A DNA stretch of 64,000 nucleotides from JAFGXT01 sp963677165 (GTDB lineage: Bacteria > Verrucomicrobiota > Lentisphaeria > Victivallales > SZUA-371), in assembly GCA_963677165.2 (NCBI GenBank), contig CAXXSX010000002.1, forward strand, positions 2,480,001 to 2,544,000. Reading direction: 5' to 3'. Shown one piece after another: positions 52,500 to 61,957 of this stretch. The position numbers were made by a program, and so were the translations under genes. The notes below the pieces were generated by a model. The model did not search any database and was not told the origin of the DNA. It saw nothing but the letters and a program-made list of their open reading frames with translations. The number at the start of each line of letters is the position of its first letter. Position 1 is the first letter of the stretch.

Positions 52500-52523
52500 A
52501 AGAAAAAATTTTGAGAATGTATA

Positions 52524-53642
52524 ATGTTGGAATTTGCAAAACGTAAAAGCCGTCATGTGGAATTAAAAGAACTTCTGCTGAAGAAAATTTCTTCAAGCAG
52601 TGCAAATTCACTACTTCCCAGCGAAATGTCTTTGGCGAAAAAACATGGTGTTTGCCGTGCCACAGTGAACAAAGCAATGGTGGAATTGGAGCAGGAAGGT
52701 TATGTAATCCGGCGTGCAGGAAAAGGTACGTTTGTTGCTCCACGTGACCGGACTATTGTTCATAGTGGAATAGAACAGCCCCGGACTCAGGGGGATGTGA
52801 TTGTTGCTTATCCCGATTTCTTTTCCTACACCTTATGGGAATGTGTCCATTTATCTGAAATGGAAGCTTTGAAAAACAACCTGAGCCTGATCAGTCTGAA
52901 ACTCAATGAGAATTCCAAGCTTGAATCACTTGAGAATATTCTGAAAAAGTCCGATAATATTGTTGGAGCGATTTTAATTGGACTTATTGATAAGACGTTA
53001 ACTAATTCATTATTGAACAGACTGGATTCCTTTAATATTCCGGTTGTATTTAGTGGCAGTCAAAAAAAGATCAATACCTATAAGAATGTATTTATGATAA
53101 CCGGTGACCATAAAAAGTCTGGTTATCTTAAAATGGATTACCTGCTTAAACACGGACATCGTAAAATTGGTTTTGTGGCGAATGAACCAAAATCGGAAGC
53201 CGGAACTGAACATATAAAAGGAATTAAACAGGCTCTTTACGATAACAATATGCGCTGGAAAGATCTGATCCAGACGGACATGAATACCAGGGCATGGGAA
53301 GATCCGGGCATGGCTGGATATAAAATGGCAAAAGATTTACTTTCCAGGCATAATGATCTGACGGCCCTCCTGGTTGAAACTTTTACCGGAGCATTTGGTG
53401 CTCTCAGGGCATTGTATGAATTAGGGCTGAAATGTCCTGATGATATCAGTATTGTTACTGCTACAAATTTATTTGGACTGGAGGAACTTACCTGTCCCCG
53501 CCTGAGCAGTGTAATTACTCCGAACGATAAGTTAATTGAGATGGTTTTTGATATAATTATAAAACAGGGAGATGTTCCAAGCAACAGCATTGTAATTGAT
53601 TCGGAACTTACTGAACGTGAAAGTGTAAAGGATATAAACTAA
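52524..53642 (+). CDS. GntR-type HTH / LacI-type sensor regulator of cassette C
   Basis: The protein has 372 residues. Positions ~12-75 form a GntR winged helix (LLPSEMSLAKKHGVCRATVN, then LEQEGYVIRRAGKGTFV). The rest is a LacI-like sensor (NIPVVFSGSQKKINTYKNV, then HGHRKIGFVANEP). The gene order regulator, pseudopilin (35 bases on), secreted hydrolase repeats that at 16704. It probably represses its own promoter through 52484-52499 and is released by an oligosaccharide. The ATG at 52524 is preceded only by a weak GAGAA. Confidence 0.88.
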   Translation: MLEFAKRKSRHVELKELLLKKISSSSANSLLPSEMSLAKKHGVCRATVNKAMVELEQEGYVIRRAGKGTFVAPRDRTIVHSGIEQPRTQGDVIVAYPDFFSYTLWECVHLSEMEALKNNLSLISLKLNENSKLESLENILKKSDNIVGAILIGLIDKTLTNSLLNRLDSFNIPVVFSGSQKKINTYKNVFMITGDHKKSGYLKMDYLLKHGHRKIGFVANEPKSEAGTEHIKGIKQALYDNNMRWKDLIQTDMNTRAWEDPGMAGYKMAKDLLSRHNDLTALLVETFTGAFGALRALYELGLKCPDDISIVTATNLFGLEELTCPRLSSVITPNDKLIEMVFDIIIKQGDVPSNSIVIDSELTERESVKDIN

Positions 53643-53677
53643 GTTATTAAAAAATTGACAAAATGGGAGAAAAGAAA

Positions 53678-54388
53678 ATGAAACGTAGAAAAAATTTTAC
53701 ACTAATAGAACTTCTCGTTGTGATTGCGATTATCGCGATTCTTGCCGCAATGTTACTTCCGGCTTTGAGCCGGGCAAGAGAGAGTGCGTATTCGATAAAA
53801 TGCGTAAATAATCTGAAGCAATTGGGTAATGTCCTGAATATGTATGAAGATACCTATGAAGGATGGTTTCCCAAAAGTACCGGAACTAGTTATATGAACT
53901 GGGTTCAGTGTATTGGAAAGTCTGGATTGTTTGATGTGACTGATGGTTCTAAAATGAAACGAGTTGCTGAACTGCTTGTTTGCCAAAAAGATATGATAAA
54001 CTGGAAAAAAAGAACCAATCGTTCTGAACTTTACGATTACATGCGGATATCATACGGGTATAATTATCGTCACCTCTGCAGAAGGGCAAAGAAGAATACG
54101 ATGATTGTTCGTCCGAGCCATACTTTGATTTTATGTGAAGCTACTGACAGCAGTACATCAACTAGAGGGTATGGTAACGTTCTTTCATGGATATTTGGAG
54201 GTCAGCCTCAGGCATATCCAAGACATCAAAAGTGTTGTAATGTACTCTTTATTGATGGTCATGTAGAGAGTGTAAGATCCACTAACGGATTATATAACGG
54301 TCTATATTCAGCGGAAGCCTTGGGGTCTGCTCATGGAACCACAAATAATCGCTGGACTGCTGATGGTTCAATTAGGAACGATGAGTAA
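53678..54388 (+). CDS. H-X9-DG type pseudopilin of cassette C
   Basis: The protein has 236 residues from the ATG at 53678 with GGGAGA at 53665-53670; an in-frame ATG at 53663 would lie before this site. The leader NFTLIELLVVIAIIAIL is a pseudopilin signal with Glu at +5, followed by LPALSRARE and IKCVNNLKQLG. The C-terminal signature RHQKCCNVLFIDGHVE is a perfect H-x9-DG. It lies 35 bases after the GntR/LacI gene and 58 before the secreted hydrolase gene. Confidence 0.88.
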   Translation: MKRRKNFTLIELLVVIAIIAILAAMLLPALSRARESAYSIKCVNNLKQLGNVLNMYEDTYEGWFPKSTGTSYMNWVQCIGKSGLFDVTDGSKMKRVAELLVCQKDMINWKKRTNRSELYDYMRISYGYNYRHLCRRAKKNTMIVRPSHTLILCEATDSSTSTRGYGNVLSWIFGGQPQAYPRHQKCCNVLFIDGHVESVRSTNGLYNGLYSAEALGSAHGTTNNRWTADGSIRNDE

Positions 54389-54446
54389 ATTATAAAATAC
54401 TAATTAATTTGTTCGTCTTAATTAACAATATCTTAAAGGAATGTAT

Positions 54447-56753
54447 ATGTTAAAGAAATTTTTAGCCGTGTTAATGCTGGCCATTTTGGGGCCATTAACC
54501 TATGCCGATAACCTGATGCTGGACAGTGCTCGCGATATCTCTTCGTGGAAGTATATCAACGGCGGAGAATTCCCCGGAGCAAAGGGAACCATCGAAGTCA
54601 GCCAGACTCAACCGCTGGAACTGAACTATGATTTCACGAAAGGCGGCTGCTATGTAGGAATGGAAATGAAACGGAAAATTCCCGCTGGTATTAAGACTAT
54701 TACGATCGGGGCAACAGCCACCAATGACTGTAACGTTTGTTACCGGGTTACTGACGCGACCGGCAGAGTATTTCAGGGGAAGCCAGTGGCTTTGACCAAT
54801 AACAAAAAACAAGAAATAACAATTGATGTTAACGGTAAATGGCATCAGGCATGGGGTGGGGCAAAATCACCGACTCCCAAGCAGCCACTGAAGTCCATCC
54901 TGTTTTTTGTCCAGAAAGCTAAAGGAAAACCTCTGGCCGGAAAAGTTGCTTTGTGTCCTGTACTTGCCGATTTTTCCAATCCGCCGGTTAGTGACTTTTC
55001 CGGAAACGGAAATTCTTTGCAGTGTTCCGGCTGGGATGTTAATGTGGAATGGCTCCCGGTGGCTTCCGGCGCGACATTGAAAATCAACGCGGTTGGCGAT
55101 AACGCAGAAAACGCCGTACTGAGCATTTGTTTTCCGCGAGCTTCACGTGATAAGGTAAAAAGATTTAACCTGGCCGGAAAAGAGGGCAAATATGAATTGT
55201 TTTATAATGTTCCTCTAAAAGATGGTGGAAATCCTCGGAATATCTATAAAATTGATATGAAGCTTCAGGCCGCTAATGGTTCAATTGCTTCTAAAAAGCT
55301 GCAGTTAGTCGGAAAAGACTCTTACGATATTAATTTCGGAAAACCAGTATCCAGTATGGAAGTTAAGTCTTCTGCAGTTGGAACCTGTGGTCATTTTTCT
55401 TATGGTCTGCACCCTGTTTTTAAGTCCTGGAAGCCGTATCGTCAGCTTATTGATATGATTTCCGCCTGCGGATTTAAATGGATCAGGGATCAGTGCAAAT
55501 TTGTTAAGAATAAAGATGGCAGTTACTCCGTTCGTCCGTACGATCTGGAGTGGATGAAATACGCCAGAAGCAAGAATCTCAACATTATTTTGCTGGTATT
55601 TATCGGGCCGGATGATCAGAAACGTAATTTGGCGATGTTTGATGCCGTGCTCAGGGATACAAAAGGACTGGTGAATGTATTTGAGATTGGTAATGAGCCG
55701 AATAATTTTAATTACCGCCCTAAATTAAAAGGATCCTGGAATGGTTATGAAAAGGACGGTTCAATCAGCAAATGGGTAAAGGTTTTTGTTAAACATACCA
55801 ATGAGATAGCCGATCATGTCAAGAAAATTCGCCCCGATGCCATCACGATTGGACTTGGCGCGTGTTCCCCAACAAATTTTCATATGTTGAATCTTGGCGT
55901 AACCAAAAATCTTGACGGAGTGACTGATCATCCATATAGTTACTCCATGCCGCCGGAGAAAATTCCGTTTGGTCTTGCTCTTACTAAGCGCGATGGGATT
56001 AAGGTTGGAGATGCGAACCATACTTATGCCGGACTAATTAACTCTTATGTTGAGCACTTCAAAAAGACCGGAAAAATGCGTTCAATCTGGGAAACGGAAT
56101 TCGGGTACACCACCTTCTGGTTTCATCAGGGCAACCAGAAAGGGCTCAGTGCCGGATTTACAGAGCAGGCTCAGGCGGTATATTTGGTCCGAAGATTTCT
56201 GGAAAACATGACATTGCCGGTAAAAGTTGCCTGTCAGTATGACTTTATGGATGACTATCATAGCGCTGAATCCAATGGAGAAGCCAACTTTGGTATTGTC
56301 CGCACTGACATGAGTCCCAAAACGGCATATTATGCCATTCAGCGCATGAATTCACTGTACAACGGCTGGAAGTACGATCTCAAACGTAAAGTGATAGTAG
56401 AAGACGATACATTGCATCGCAGTTGCAAACGTTCCGAGCTGGTAAAGAAATGGGACGATGCTTCTATCAAAGCTGATAACGGCATAGAGGCATTCATTTC
56501 ATCAAATCCGGACAAAGCAAATGAAAAGATTCTGACGGTATGGTCCAAACTGCCGTACAGCGGCGAATTCAACAGTCGCGGTGTCAAGTTGAGAATTAAG
56601 AATATGAAGGAATTCAACGCCAAACCGGTCATTATCGATATCATAACGGGAAAAAGCTATGATATGGCAATGAAAGTTGATGGCAATGATTTGGTCATTA
56701 ATGATTTAGTTATCAAGAATAATCCGCTGGCAATCAAACTCTTCAGAAAATAA
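54447..56753 (+). CDS. Secreted clan GH-A glycoside hydrolase (GH39/GH5-like)
   Basis: From the ATG at 54447 the protein has 768 residues; AAGGA at 54436-54440 is 6 bases upstream, whereas the ATG at 54441 would touch it. A signal peptide spans ~1-20. The N-terminal ~300 residues are beta-rich, probably carbohydrate-binding. A TIM-barrel domain (~315-640) has the acid/base Glu E417 in EIGNEPN and the likely nucleophile E551 in IWETEFGY, the two-glutamate pattern of clan GH-A. A C-terminal beta domain follows. Family (39, 5, 30 or new) and substrate cannot be fixed by eye. It ends with a strong terminator. Confidence 0.78.
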   Translation: MLKKFLAVLMLAILGPLTYADNLMLDSARDISSWKYINGGEFPGAKGTIEVSQTQPLELNYDFTKGGCYVGMEMKRKIPAGIKTITIGATATNDCNVCYRVTDATGRVFQGKPVALTNNKKQEITIDVNGKWHQAWGGAKSPTPKQPLKSILFFVQKAKGKPLAGKVALCPVLADFSNPPVSDFSGNGNSLQCSGWDVNVEWLPVASGATLKINAVGDNAENAVLSICFPRASRDKVKRFNLAGKEGKYELFYNVPLKDGGNPRNIYKIDMKLQAANGSIASKKLQLVGKDSYDINFGKPVSSMEVKSSAVGTCGHFSYGLHPVFKSWKPYRQLIDMISACGFKWIRDQCKFVKNKDGSYSVRPYDLEWMKYARSKNLNIILLVFIGPDDQKRNLAMFDAVLRDTKGLVNVFEIGNEPNNFNYRPKLKGSWNGYEKDGSISKWVKVFVKHTNEIADHVKKIRPDAITIGLGACSPTNFHMLNLGVTKNLDGVTDHPYSYSMPPEKIPFGLALTKRDGIKVGDANHTYAGLINSYVEHFKKTGKMRSIWETEFGYTTFWFHQGNQKGLSAGFTEQAQAVYLVRRFLENMTLPVKVACQYDFMDDYHSAESNGEANFGIVRTDMSPKTAYYAIQRMNSLYNGWKYDLKRKVIVEDDTLHRSCKRSELVKKWDDASIKADNGIEAFISSNPDKANEKILTVWSKLPYSGEFNSRGVKLRIKNMKEFNAKPVIIDIITGKSYDMAMKVDGNDLVINDLVIKNNPLAIKLFRK

Positions 56754-56771
56754 TTAATAATTTCTGTTTTT

Positions 56772-56816
56772 CGGGTATTACGACTTAGGGGCAGCAGTCG
56801 TAATGCCCGTTTTTTT
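56772..56816 (+). terminator. Intrinsic terminator of cassette C
   Basis: CGGGTATTACGACT (56772-56785) pairs with AGTCGTAATGCCCG (56796-56809) with one G-T wobble, followed by seven T (56810-56816). It ends the hydrolase transcript and overlaps the stop of the convergent radical SAM gene. Confidence 0.9.
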
Positions 56817-58659
56817 ACTTGCGCTTGTTTTTGAATTGCCGGTTTCGATTATTGTGTTTGCCGGAGGAGTGCAACCTGTTGTTGTCGTATTGCTTGTTAC
56901 GGTCTGAATTGTTATTATTGTAATGCTTTTTCCGGTCGGGTTTATGATAGCCCTTACGTTTACGTTTCAGGGCTTCGATTTGCGGTCGACGCTCTTTCAG
57001 CCCACGGTTAACATGGATTTCTTCGCCGGTCGAGGTTTTGCCGGTGTAGTACATGGCCGCGCCCATCGTCATTGGCAGCGGAATATAATCCTGAACCTGC
57101 TGTGGACTCCAGTTGTTGGCGGTAAGAAAGTCATCAACCACTTTCATATCTTCTTCCGTACAACCTGGAAAGTTGGAGATAAACAGTGGAATAAGGTATT
57201 GCTCTTTTCCTGCAGCCGCGCTTTCTTTCTCAAAAATTTTGATGAACTTATAAAAACTTTCCGGCGGGTCTTTTCGCATCAGTTTAACCACTCTCGGATG
57301 AAGATGTTCCGGGGCCACCTTCAAGTGTCCGGAAACATGATGCTGAATATATTCGCTGATCAGTTCCTGCTGGCTGGCCTGAAGCGCCAGTTCAAGACGT
57401 ACACCGGAATTGATGTAAAGATGTTTTACGCCATCTATATTGCGGACTTGGCGTAGCAGATTGAGCAACCGGGTACCATCCGCATTGTAATTATTGCAGA
57501 CTTTCGGGAACAGGCAGGAGGAGCGTTTACATTTTTTACATTTTTCCGGGTCAAACGGAACGTTGCCGTAGATATTTCCAGCGGGTCCTCCGATATCGGT
57601 AATGGTACCGCGGAAGTTTTTCCGTTTTTTCATACGTTCGACTTCTTCGGCAATTGATTCTTCACTACGGAAAGTTAAATGCCGCCCTTGGTGTGACACC
57701 AGGCCGCAGAACGCACAGCCGCCGGGACAGCCGCGTACTGCCGGAATTGAGTTCTTTATGGTTTCAAATGCCGGAATGCGTTGCCCTTTGTAAATCGGGT
57801 GCGGGCTATACTGGAAGGGCAGGCCGTGTACGTGGTCGGTATCCTCGGTGGTCAATGGTTCCGGCGATGGTTCGATTACCAGCAGACGGTCACCGTAGCG
57901 CTGGACAATGCCTTTGCCGCTCCATGGATTCATCTCGCGCTCAATAATGACCGTACTGGTCATCAGGGCGTCCCGGTTACTCAAATGCTCGTCATAAGAC
58001 GGCAGTTCAATGTAATCAGAGGCATCGAATTGCTCCGCTGCCTTTTTGCCGAGAAGTCTGGCGGTGCCTCGAATGCCGTCAAGTTCTTTGCCTTCCGCAA
58101 AACGCTTATAAATTTCAACGACCGGTTTTTCCCCTTGTCCGAATACCAGGATGTCCGCTTTACTGTCCACCAGAACGCTGGGACGTATTTTATCCTGCCA
58201 ATAGTCGTAGTGTGTAACCCGGCGCAGACTGGCTTCAAGTCCGCCAATCTGAATGGGAATTTTGGGAAAAGCCTGTTTTGCCAGCTGTGAATAAACCGTA
58301 AGTGCGTGTGGCGGGCGTTTGCCGGTTTCACCATTGAGTGAATAGGCGTCATCACGGCGCAGACGGCGTCCGGCGGTATAGATGTTAACCATTGAGTCCA
58401 TATTGCCGGAAGTAATGGCACAGGCAATCCGGGGACGGCCGAATGTTTTCAGACTGTCGGGATTTTTCCAGTCGGGCTGTGCAATCATGCCTACGCGGTA
58501 ACCGGCGTCGATCAGGACACGCCCGATAAGGGACGCACCGTAAGAAGGGTGATCTACATAGCAGTCGCCGGTAATTAACAGAACGTCAATTTCATTCCAG
58601 CCGATCCGTTCGGCTTCTTGAACAGTCAGCGGGATAAATTCAGGTTGTTTGAGGGGCAT
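56815..58659 (-). CDS. YgiQ-family radical SAM protein
   Basis: The protein has 614 residues. The N-terminal domain of the family (~1-290) carries the typical LITGDCYVDHPSYGASLIGR segment. The cluster motif C311-x3-C315-x2-C318 (CPGGCAFCGL) begins the radical SAM barrel. An extended basic, Asn-rich tail (HYNNNNSDRNKQ) ends it. The family is widespread but its reaction is unknown. GGAG within the end of the upstream gene (6-base gap) serves as ribosome binding site, so it is co-transcribed with the small secreted protein. Confidence 0.92.
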   Translation of the reverse strand: MPLKQPEFIPLTVQEAERIGWNEIDVLLITGDCYVDHPSYGASLIGRVLIDAGYRVGMIAQPDWKNPDSLKTFGRPRIACAITSGNMDSMVNIYTAGRRLRRDDAYSLNGETGKRPPHALTVYSQLAKQAFPKIPIQIGGLEASLRRVTHYDYWQDKIRPSVLVDSKADILVFGQGEKPVVEIYKRFAEGKELDGIRGTARLLGKKAAEQFDASDYIELPSYDEHLSNRDALMTSTVIIEREMNPWSGKGIVQRYGDRLLVIEPSPEPLTTEDTDHVHGLPFQYSPHPIYKGQRIPAFETIKNSIPAVRGCPGGCAFCGLVSHQGRHLTFRSEESIAEEVERMKKRKNFRGTITDIGGPAGNIYGNVPFDPEKCKKCKRSSCLFPKVCNNYNADGTRLLNLLRQVRNIDGVKHLYINSGVRLELALQASQQELISEYIQHHVSGHLKVAPEHLHPRVVKLMRKDPPESFYKFIKIFEKESAAAGKEQYLIPLFISNFPGCTEEDMKVVDDFLTANNWSPQQVQDYIPLPMTMGAAMYYTGKTSTGEEIHVNRGLKERRPQIEALKRKRKGYHKPDRKKHYNNNNSDRNKQYDNNRLHSSGKHNNRNRQFKNKRK

Positions 58660-58665
58660 TTATTA

Positions 58666-59229
58666 TTAATCTCCACCGGCGGTCTTCAAATGAATCGGGC
58701 CGTGATTGAAATTTTTGAATTTCACATCCACATCCGTAAGTCCGCTGGTCGAAAGATTATAATGTAAAGTACACTTATATTCGATGGAAGAATTAAAGTT
58801 CGGTACACTTAAGACAAACAGCATGTCGTAAATTTTGGGCTCTTTTGACGGAGGAAAAATTCTTTTTGCAGCGTTAAAACTTCCGTTGAGTAGGCGGATC
58901 GCAATACATTTATACGGTTTATAGTTGTGGATCATTGAAAAATCATGGGTACTTAGACTCCGGCCCGAATCGAGTCTGACACGGACAACGGCATAGGCTT
59001 TGTTGTTAAACTTAAGCGGCAATAATTTATCGGAATTATCCACCTTGATTTCTTCTGTGGTAATTCCGGCATCAATAATTGTTCCAATTCGGAACCGCTG
59101 TTCATTTTTTAATAGAAAATCCTTTTCCGGCTGTTCAGGCGGCTCATCGCTTTTGAATTCATCTCCGCTTGCCTGAACGCTCAATATCAGCAATCCTGCT
59201 GTCAAGTATACAAAAAATTTCCAATTCAT
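58666..59229 (-). CDS. Secreted protein of unknown function upstream of the YgiQ-type gene
   Basis: The protein has 187 residues with a signal peptide (~1-22, AGLLILSVQASGDE). The mature part is rich in beta-strand residues and positively charged loops (NSSIEYKCTLHYN, then GPIHLKTAG). No family recognised. It is the first gene of a two-gene transcript with the YgiQ-type gene and divergent from galE. Confidence 0.65.
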   Translation of the reverse strand: MNWKFFVYLTAGLLILSVQASGDEFKSDEPPEQPEKDFLLKNEQRFRIGTIIDAGITTEEIKVDNSDKLLPLKFNNKAYAVVRVRLDSGRSLSTHDFSMIHNYKPYKCIAIRLLNGSFNAAKRIFPPSKEPKIYDMLFVLSVPNFNSSIEYKCTLHYNLSTSGLTDVDVKFKNFNHGPIHLKTAGGD

Positions 59230-59381
59230 TATGTTTCACCATTTTCAGTAATTTACGAAGGTAAATATAGCTGAATATTCACTAAAACACAAATCCGTTT
59301 TGCAATTTATCGTCACTCAAAGAATTTCAGGTTGTGGGGAGAACGTTTATTTTCCGCCAAAAAAATACTGGAAAGATTGTT

Positions 59382-59410
59382 TTGACGGTCTATTCATAGT
59401 AGATTATAAC
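59382..59410 (+). promoter_or_regulatory. Candidate promoter of galE
   Basis: TTGACG (59382-59387), 17 bases, TATAAC (59405-59410), 67 bases before the galE ATG at 59478. TTTGGAG follows before the start. Confidence 0.55.
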
Positions 59411-59477
59411 TCGTTATTATATAAACATGAATTCTTGATTATGGATTCAAGATAAACATTTTATTTGGAGATAAGCA

Positions 59478-60449
59478 ATGAAAATTTTAGTATGCGGCGG
59501 AGCCGGATATATCGGCAGTGTCTGCACTGAATACCTGCTGGATCATGGACACGAAGTCGATGTGTTCGATAGTCTGATTACCGGACATCGTGAAGCGGTT
59601 GATTCCCGTGCCGGTTTTTTTGAAGGCGATCTTGGTGATCGCGACTTTCTTTTTGACGTGGTAAAAAAAGGCGGTTACGAAGGAATCATGCATTTTGCCG
59701 CGTTTTCGCTGGTAGGTGAATCCATGCAGGATCCCGGTAAATACTTCCGCAACAATCTGTGTAATGCCATAAATATGGCTGACGCGGCGGTTGCCAATGG
59801 GGTAAGAACTATCGTATTTTCCAGTACTGCTGCTACATTCGGCGAACCCGAAGAAATGCCGATTACTGAAAAGACTCCGCAGAATCCGATTAACCCTTAT
59901 GGGGAATCCAAACTCTGTTTTGAAAAAGTTCTGCACTGGTATAATAAAATTCACGGATTGCAGTATGCCGCACTGCGTTACTTCAATGCTTGCGGTGCTT
60001 CTGAAAACTTTGGTGAAGATCATAATCCCGAAACTCACCTGATTCCGATTATCCTTCAGGTGGCACAGGGAACCCGTGAAAAGATTATGATTTACGGTGA
60101 TGATTATGACACTCCGGATGGTACCTGCGTTCGCGACTATATCCATATTCGTGACCTGGCACAGGCTCATATGCTGGCGCTTAACGCTCCGGAAAGCGGT
60201 CATTACAACCTCGGAACCGGTAATGGTCTGAGTGTTAAGGAAATTATTGAAACGGCACGCGAAGTGACTGGTCATCCGATTCCGGCTGATGTAGCTCCCC
60301 GCCGTGCTGGTGATCCGCCGCGTTTGATCGCTGATTCCAAGTTGGCCAAAGAAAAACTTGGCTGGAAACCGGAATTCGAAAACGCCCGGGCCATTATTGA
60401 AACGGCCTGGAAGTGGCGTCAGAAGTTCCCGAACGGATACTCAAAATAA
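59478..60449 (+). CDS. galE: UDP-glucose 4-epimerase GalE
   Basis: The protein has 323 residues. The NAD motif is GGAGYIGS (7-14), the catalytic pair Y141-x3-K145 (NPYGESK), and the substrate loop FNACGASENFGEDHNPETHLIP is typical of bacterial GalE. It interconverts UDP-glucose and UDP-galactose (and possibly the N-acetyl forms) and would connect galactose from the glycosidases to central metabolism. A dnaQ-like gene follows 24 bases downstream. Confidence 0.95.
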   Translation: MKILVCGGAGYIGSVCTEYLLDHGHEVDVFDSLITGHREAVDSRAGFFEGDLGDRDFLFDVVKKGGYEGIMHFAAFSLVGESMQDPGKYFRNNLCNAINMADAAVANGVRTIVFSSTAATFGEPEEMPITEKTPQNPINPYGESKLCFEKVLHWYNKIHGLQYAALRYFNACGASENFGEDHNPETHLIPIILQVAQGTREKIMIYGDDYDTPDGTCVRDYIHIRDLAQAHMLALNAPESGHYNLGTGNGLSVKEIIETAREVTGHPIPADVAPRRAGDPPRLIADSKLAKEKLGWKPEFENARAIIETAWKWRQKFPNGYSK

Positions 60450-60473
60450 TCTAATAGTCTGAATGAAACTAAT

Positions 60474-61025
60474 ATGAACTCTTCCCGTAAATGGCATGAG
60501 CTTGGTCCTTTCTGCGTGTTTGACGTGGAAACGACCGGTATGAGTCCGTCTCGCGACCGGATTGTTGAACTGGCCGCTATTCATGTTGATATGGACGGGC
60601 ATGAGACTCGGTTTCATTCGCTGATCAACCCTGGCATGCCGATTCCGTATCAGGCATCCAGGGTTCATAATATTACCGATGACATGGTGGCCGACGCGCC
60701 GAATTTCAGTCAGGTCGGGCCTCAGTTTATGGAACTGGTTCGCGGCAGTACCCTGGTGGCGCATAATGCCAGATTCGATCTTGGTTTTCTTCAGGAAAGC
60801 CTGTTTCGGACTGGACAACAGCTCTGGAAGGGGAATACGATGGATACGTTGAAACTTTCCCGTCAGGCTTTTAAAGGGCTGCCCAGCTACAGTCTTCAGA
60901 ATTTGCGGATATCTCTTCAGCTTCCCGACGTGGACGGCGAGGCGCATCGAGCCTATGCCGATGTCGAATGGACAGTTCATTTGCTGGCCAAAACCCTTAG
61001 TGAGTTGATGGAGAAAGTTCAGTGA
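60474..61025 (+). CDS. DnaQ-like DEDDh 3'-5' exonuclease
   Basis: The protein has 183 residues, the size of a free proofreading domain. Exo I is FDVETTG (D17, E19), Exo II HNARFDLGFL (D102), and Exo III has H158 and D163 in EAHRAYADVE, so the active site DEDDh is complete. Such stand-alone domains either act as the epsilon subunit of DNA polymerase III or in repair and RNA processing. The gene overlaps the next by 4 bases (GTGA). Confidence 0.9.
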   Translation: MNSSRKWHELGPFCVFDVETTGMSPSRDRIVELAAIHVDMDGHETRFHSLINPGMPIPYQASRVHNITDDMVADAPNFSQVGPQFMELVRGSTLVAHNARFDLGFLQESLFRTGQQLWKGNTMDTLKLSRQAFKGLPSYSLQNLRISLQLPDVDGEAHRAYADVEWTVHLLAKTLSELMEKVQ

Positions 61026-61579
61026 AAAGATTGCTGTACGGCTGTTTGGTGTGCCTTGTTGCCATGGTGATTCCGCCATTGATCATGGTTATCCTTTTTT
61101 CTCATTCTCTGCCGATTGCTCGCGGTATGATGCCGGGAAAAATGGAATTGAAACTGGAAGATTCCAAAAAGTACGCAATATGGAACGATTATATTTGCAA
61201 CTATGACGGTAAAGAGTATAAGCTGGAGAAAAATCTGTCGACAGACTGGAAATTCCAGCTTATTGCACCGAATGACGAAAAGCTTGATATCGACATTCCG
61301 AAGCAAAAAACAGATAATGCCGGAAAACAGATGAGCAGTCTCAAAGAAGCTGAATTTAAAACGGCCGGGAAGGGCATATATGTTCTGACTGCTGTTGGCA
61401 GTAGCGAAAAACGTCCATTTTCCGTTCGACCGGATATTGGTGCCACTGTGAAAAAAATATTACTGCCAGTGTTTATCGGATCAATTATTTTTGGGCTTGT
61501 CGGATTTATTTCTGTGATGTGGGGAAGTTATGACCTGATCATGACATACTCTCGCGACCGGAAAGAAAAATCTGCTTAA
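61022..61579 (+). CDS. Bitopic membrane protein of unknown function
   Basis: The protein has 185 residues from a GTG overlapping the exonuclease stop. One helix at ~5-28 and a second at ~143-163 bracket an extracytoplasmic domain of ~110 residues with beta-strand character (PGKMELKLEDSKKYAIWND). A short basic tail (YSRDRKEKSA) is cytoplasmic. No family recognised. Confidence 0.72.
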   Translation: MKRLLYGCLVCLVAMVIPPLIMVILFSHSLPIARGMMPGKMELKLEDSKKYAIWNDYICNYDGKEYKLEKNLSTDWKFQLIAPNDEKLDIDIPKQKTDNAGKQMSSLKEAEFKTAGKGIYVLTAVGSSEKRPFSVRPDIGATVKKILLPVFIGSIIFGLVGFISVMWGSYDLIMTYSRDRKEKSA

Positions 61580-61588
61580 TTATATTAT

Positions 61589-61879
61589 TTACAGAGAACA
61601 GCCTGGTTGAGGCGGTAAGTTTTCTCTGAGATATTCTTCGGATAAATAACCTTCTACCGCAATTTCCTCAAAAAGTTCATTTACCAGTTCATCACAGCGC
61701 TGGGACAGGATAACATAAGCCTCATGGCATTTTTTTTCATTTAATTTCTGGTTATGAACAGCTCTAATTCCAGCCTTTTCAAGAATGATTTCTTTGCCTT
61801 TCCAATGAAATGGAATATTTTCAGCCAGTGTTTTTTCCACTGTAATAACATCAGTTTTCAGAGTATATTCGTAACTCAT
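61589..61879 (-). CDS. Small protein of unknown function
   Basis: The protein has 96 residues, Glu- and Lys-rich, with no signal peptide. GGAGG lies 7 bases before the ATG at 61879, good evidence that it is translated. Contents such as LSQRCDELVNELFEEIAVEG suggest helices. It lies between the membrane protein at 61022 and the GH2 gene. Confidence 0.6.
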   Translation of the reverse strand: MSYEYTLKTDVITVEKTLAENIPFHWKGKEIILEKAGIRAVHNQKLNEKKCHEAYVILSQRCDELVNELFEEIAVEGYLSEEYLRENLPPQPGCSL

Positions 61880-61957
61880 GAAATTTCCTCCATGTGTTGG
61901 GTTTTCATTGCGACATGATCAAAAAGAAAATACAGTAAGAGAACAGAAAAGTCAATA

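Noticed and set aside
59487..60275. 262-codon open frame antisense to galE
   Set aside because: Entirely within galE, which has intact catalytic motifs; no recognisable protein features.
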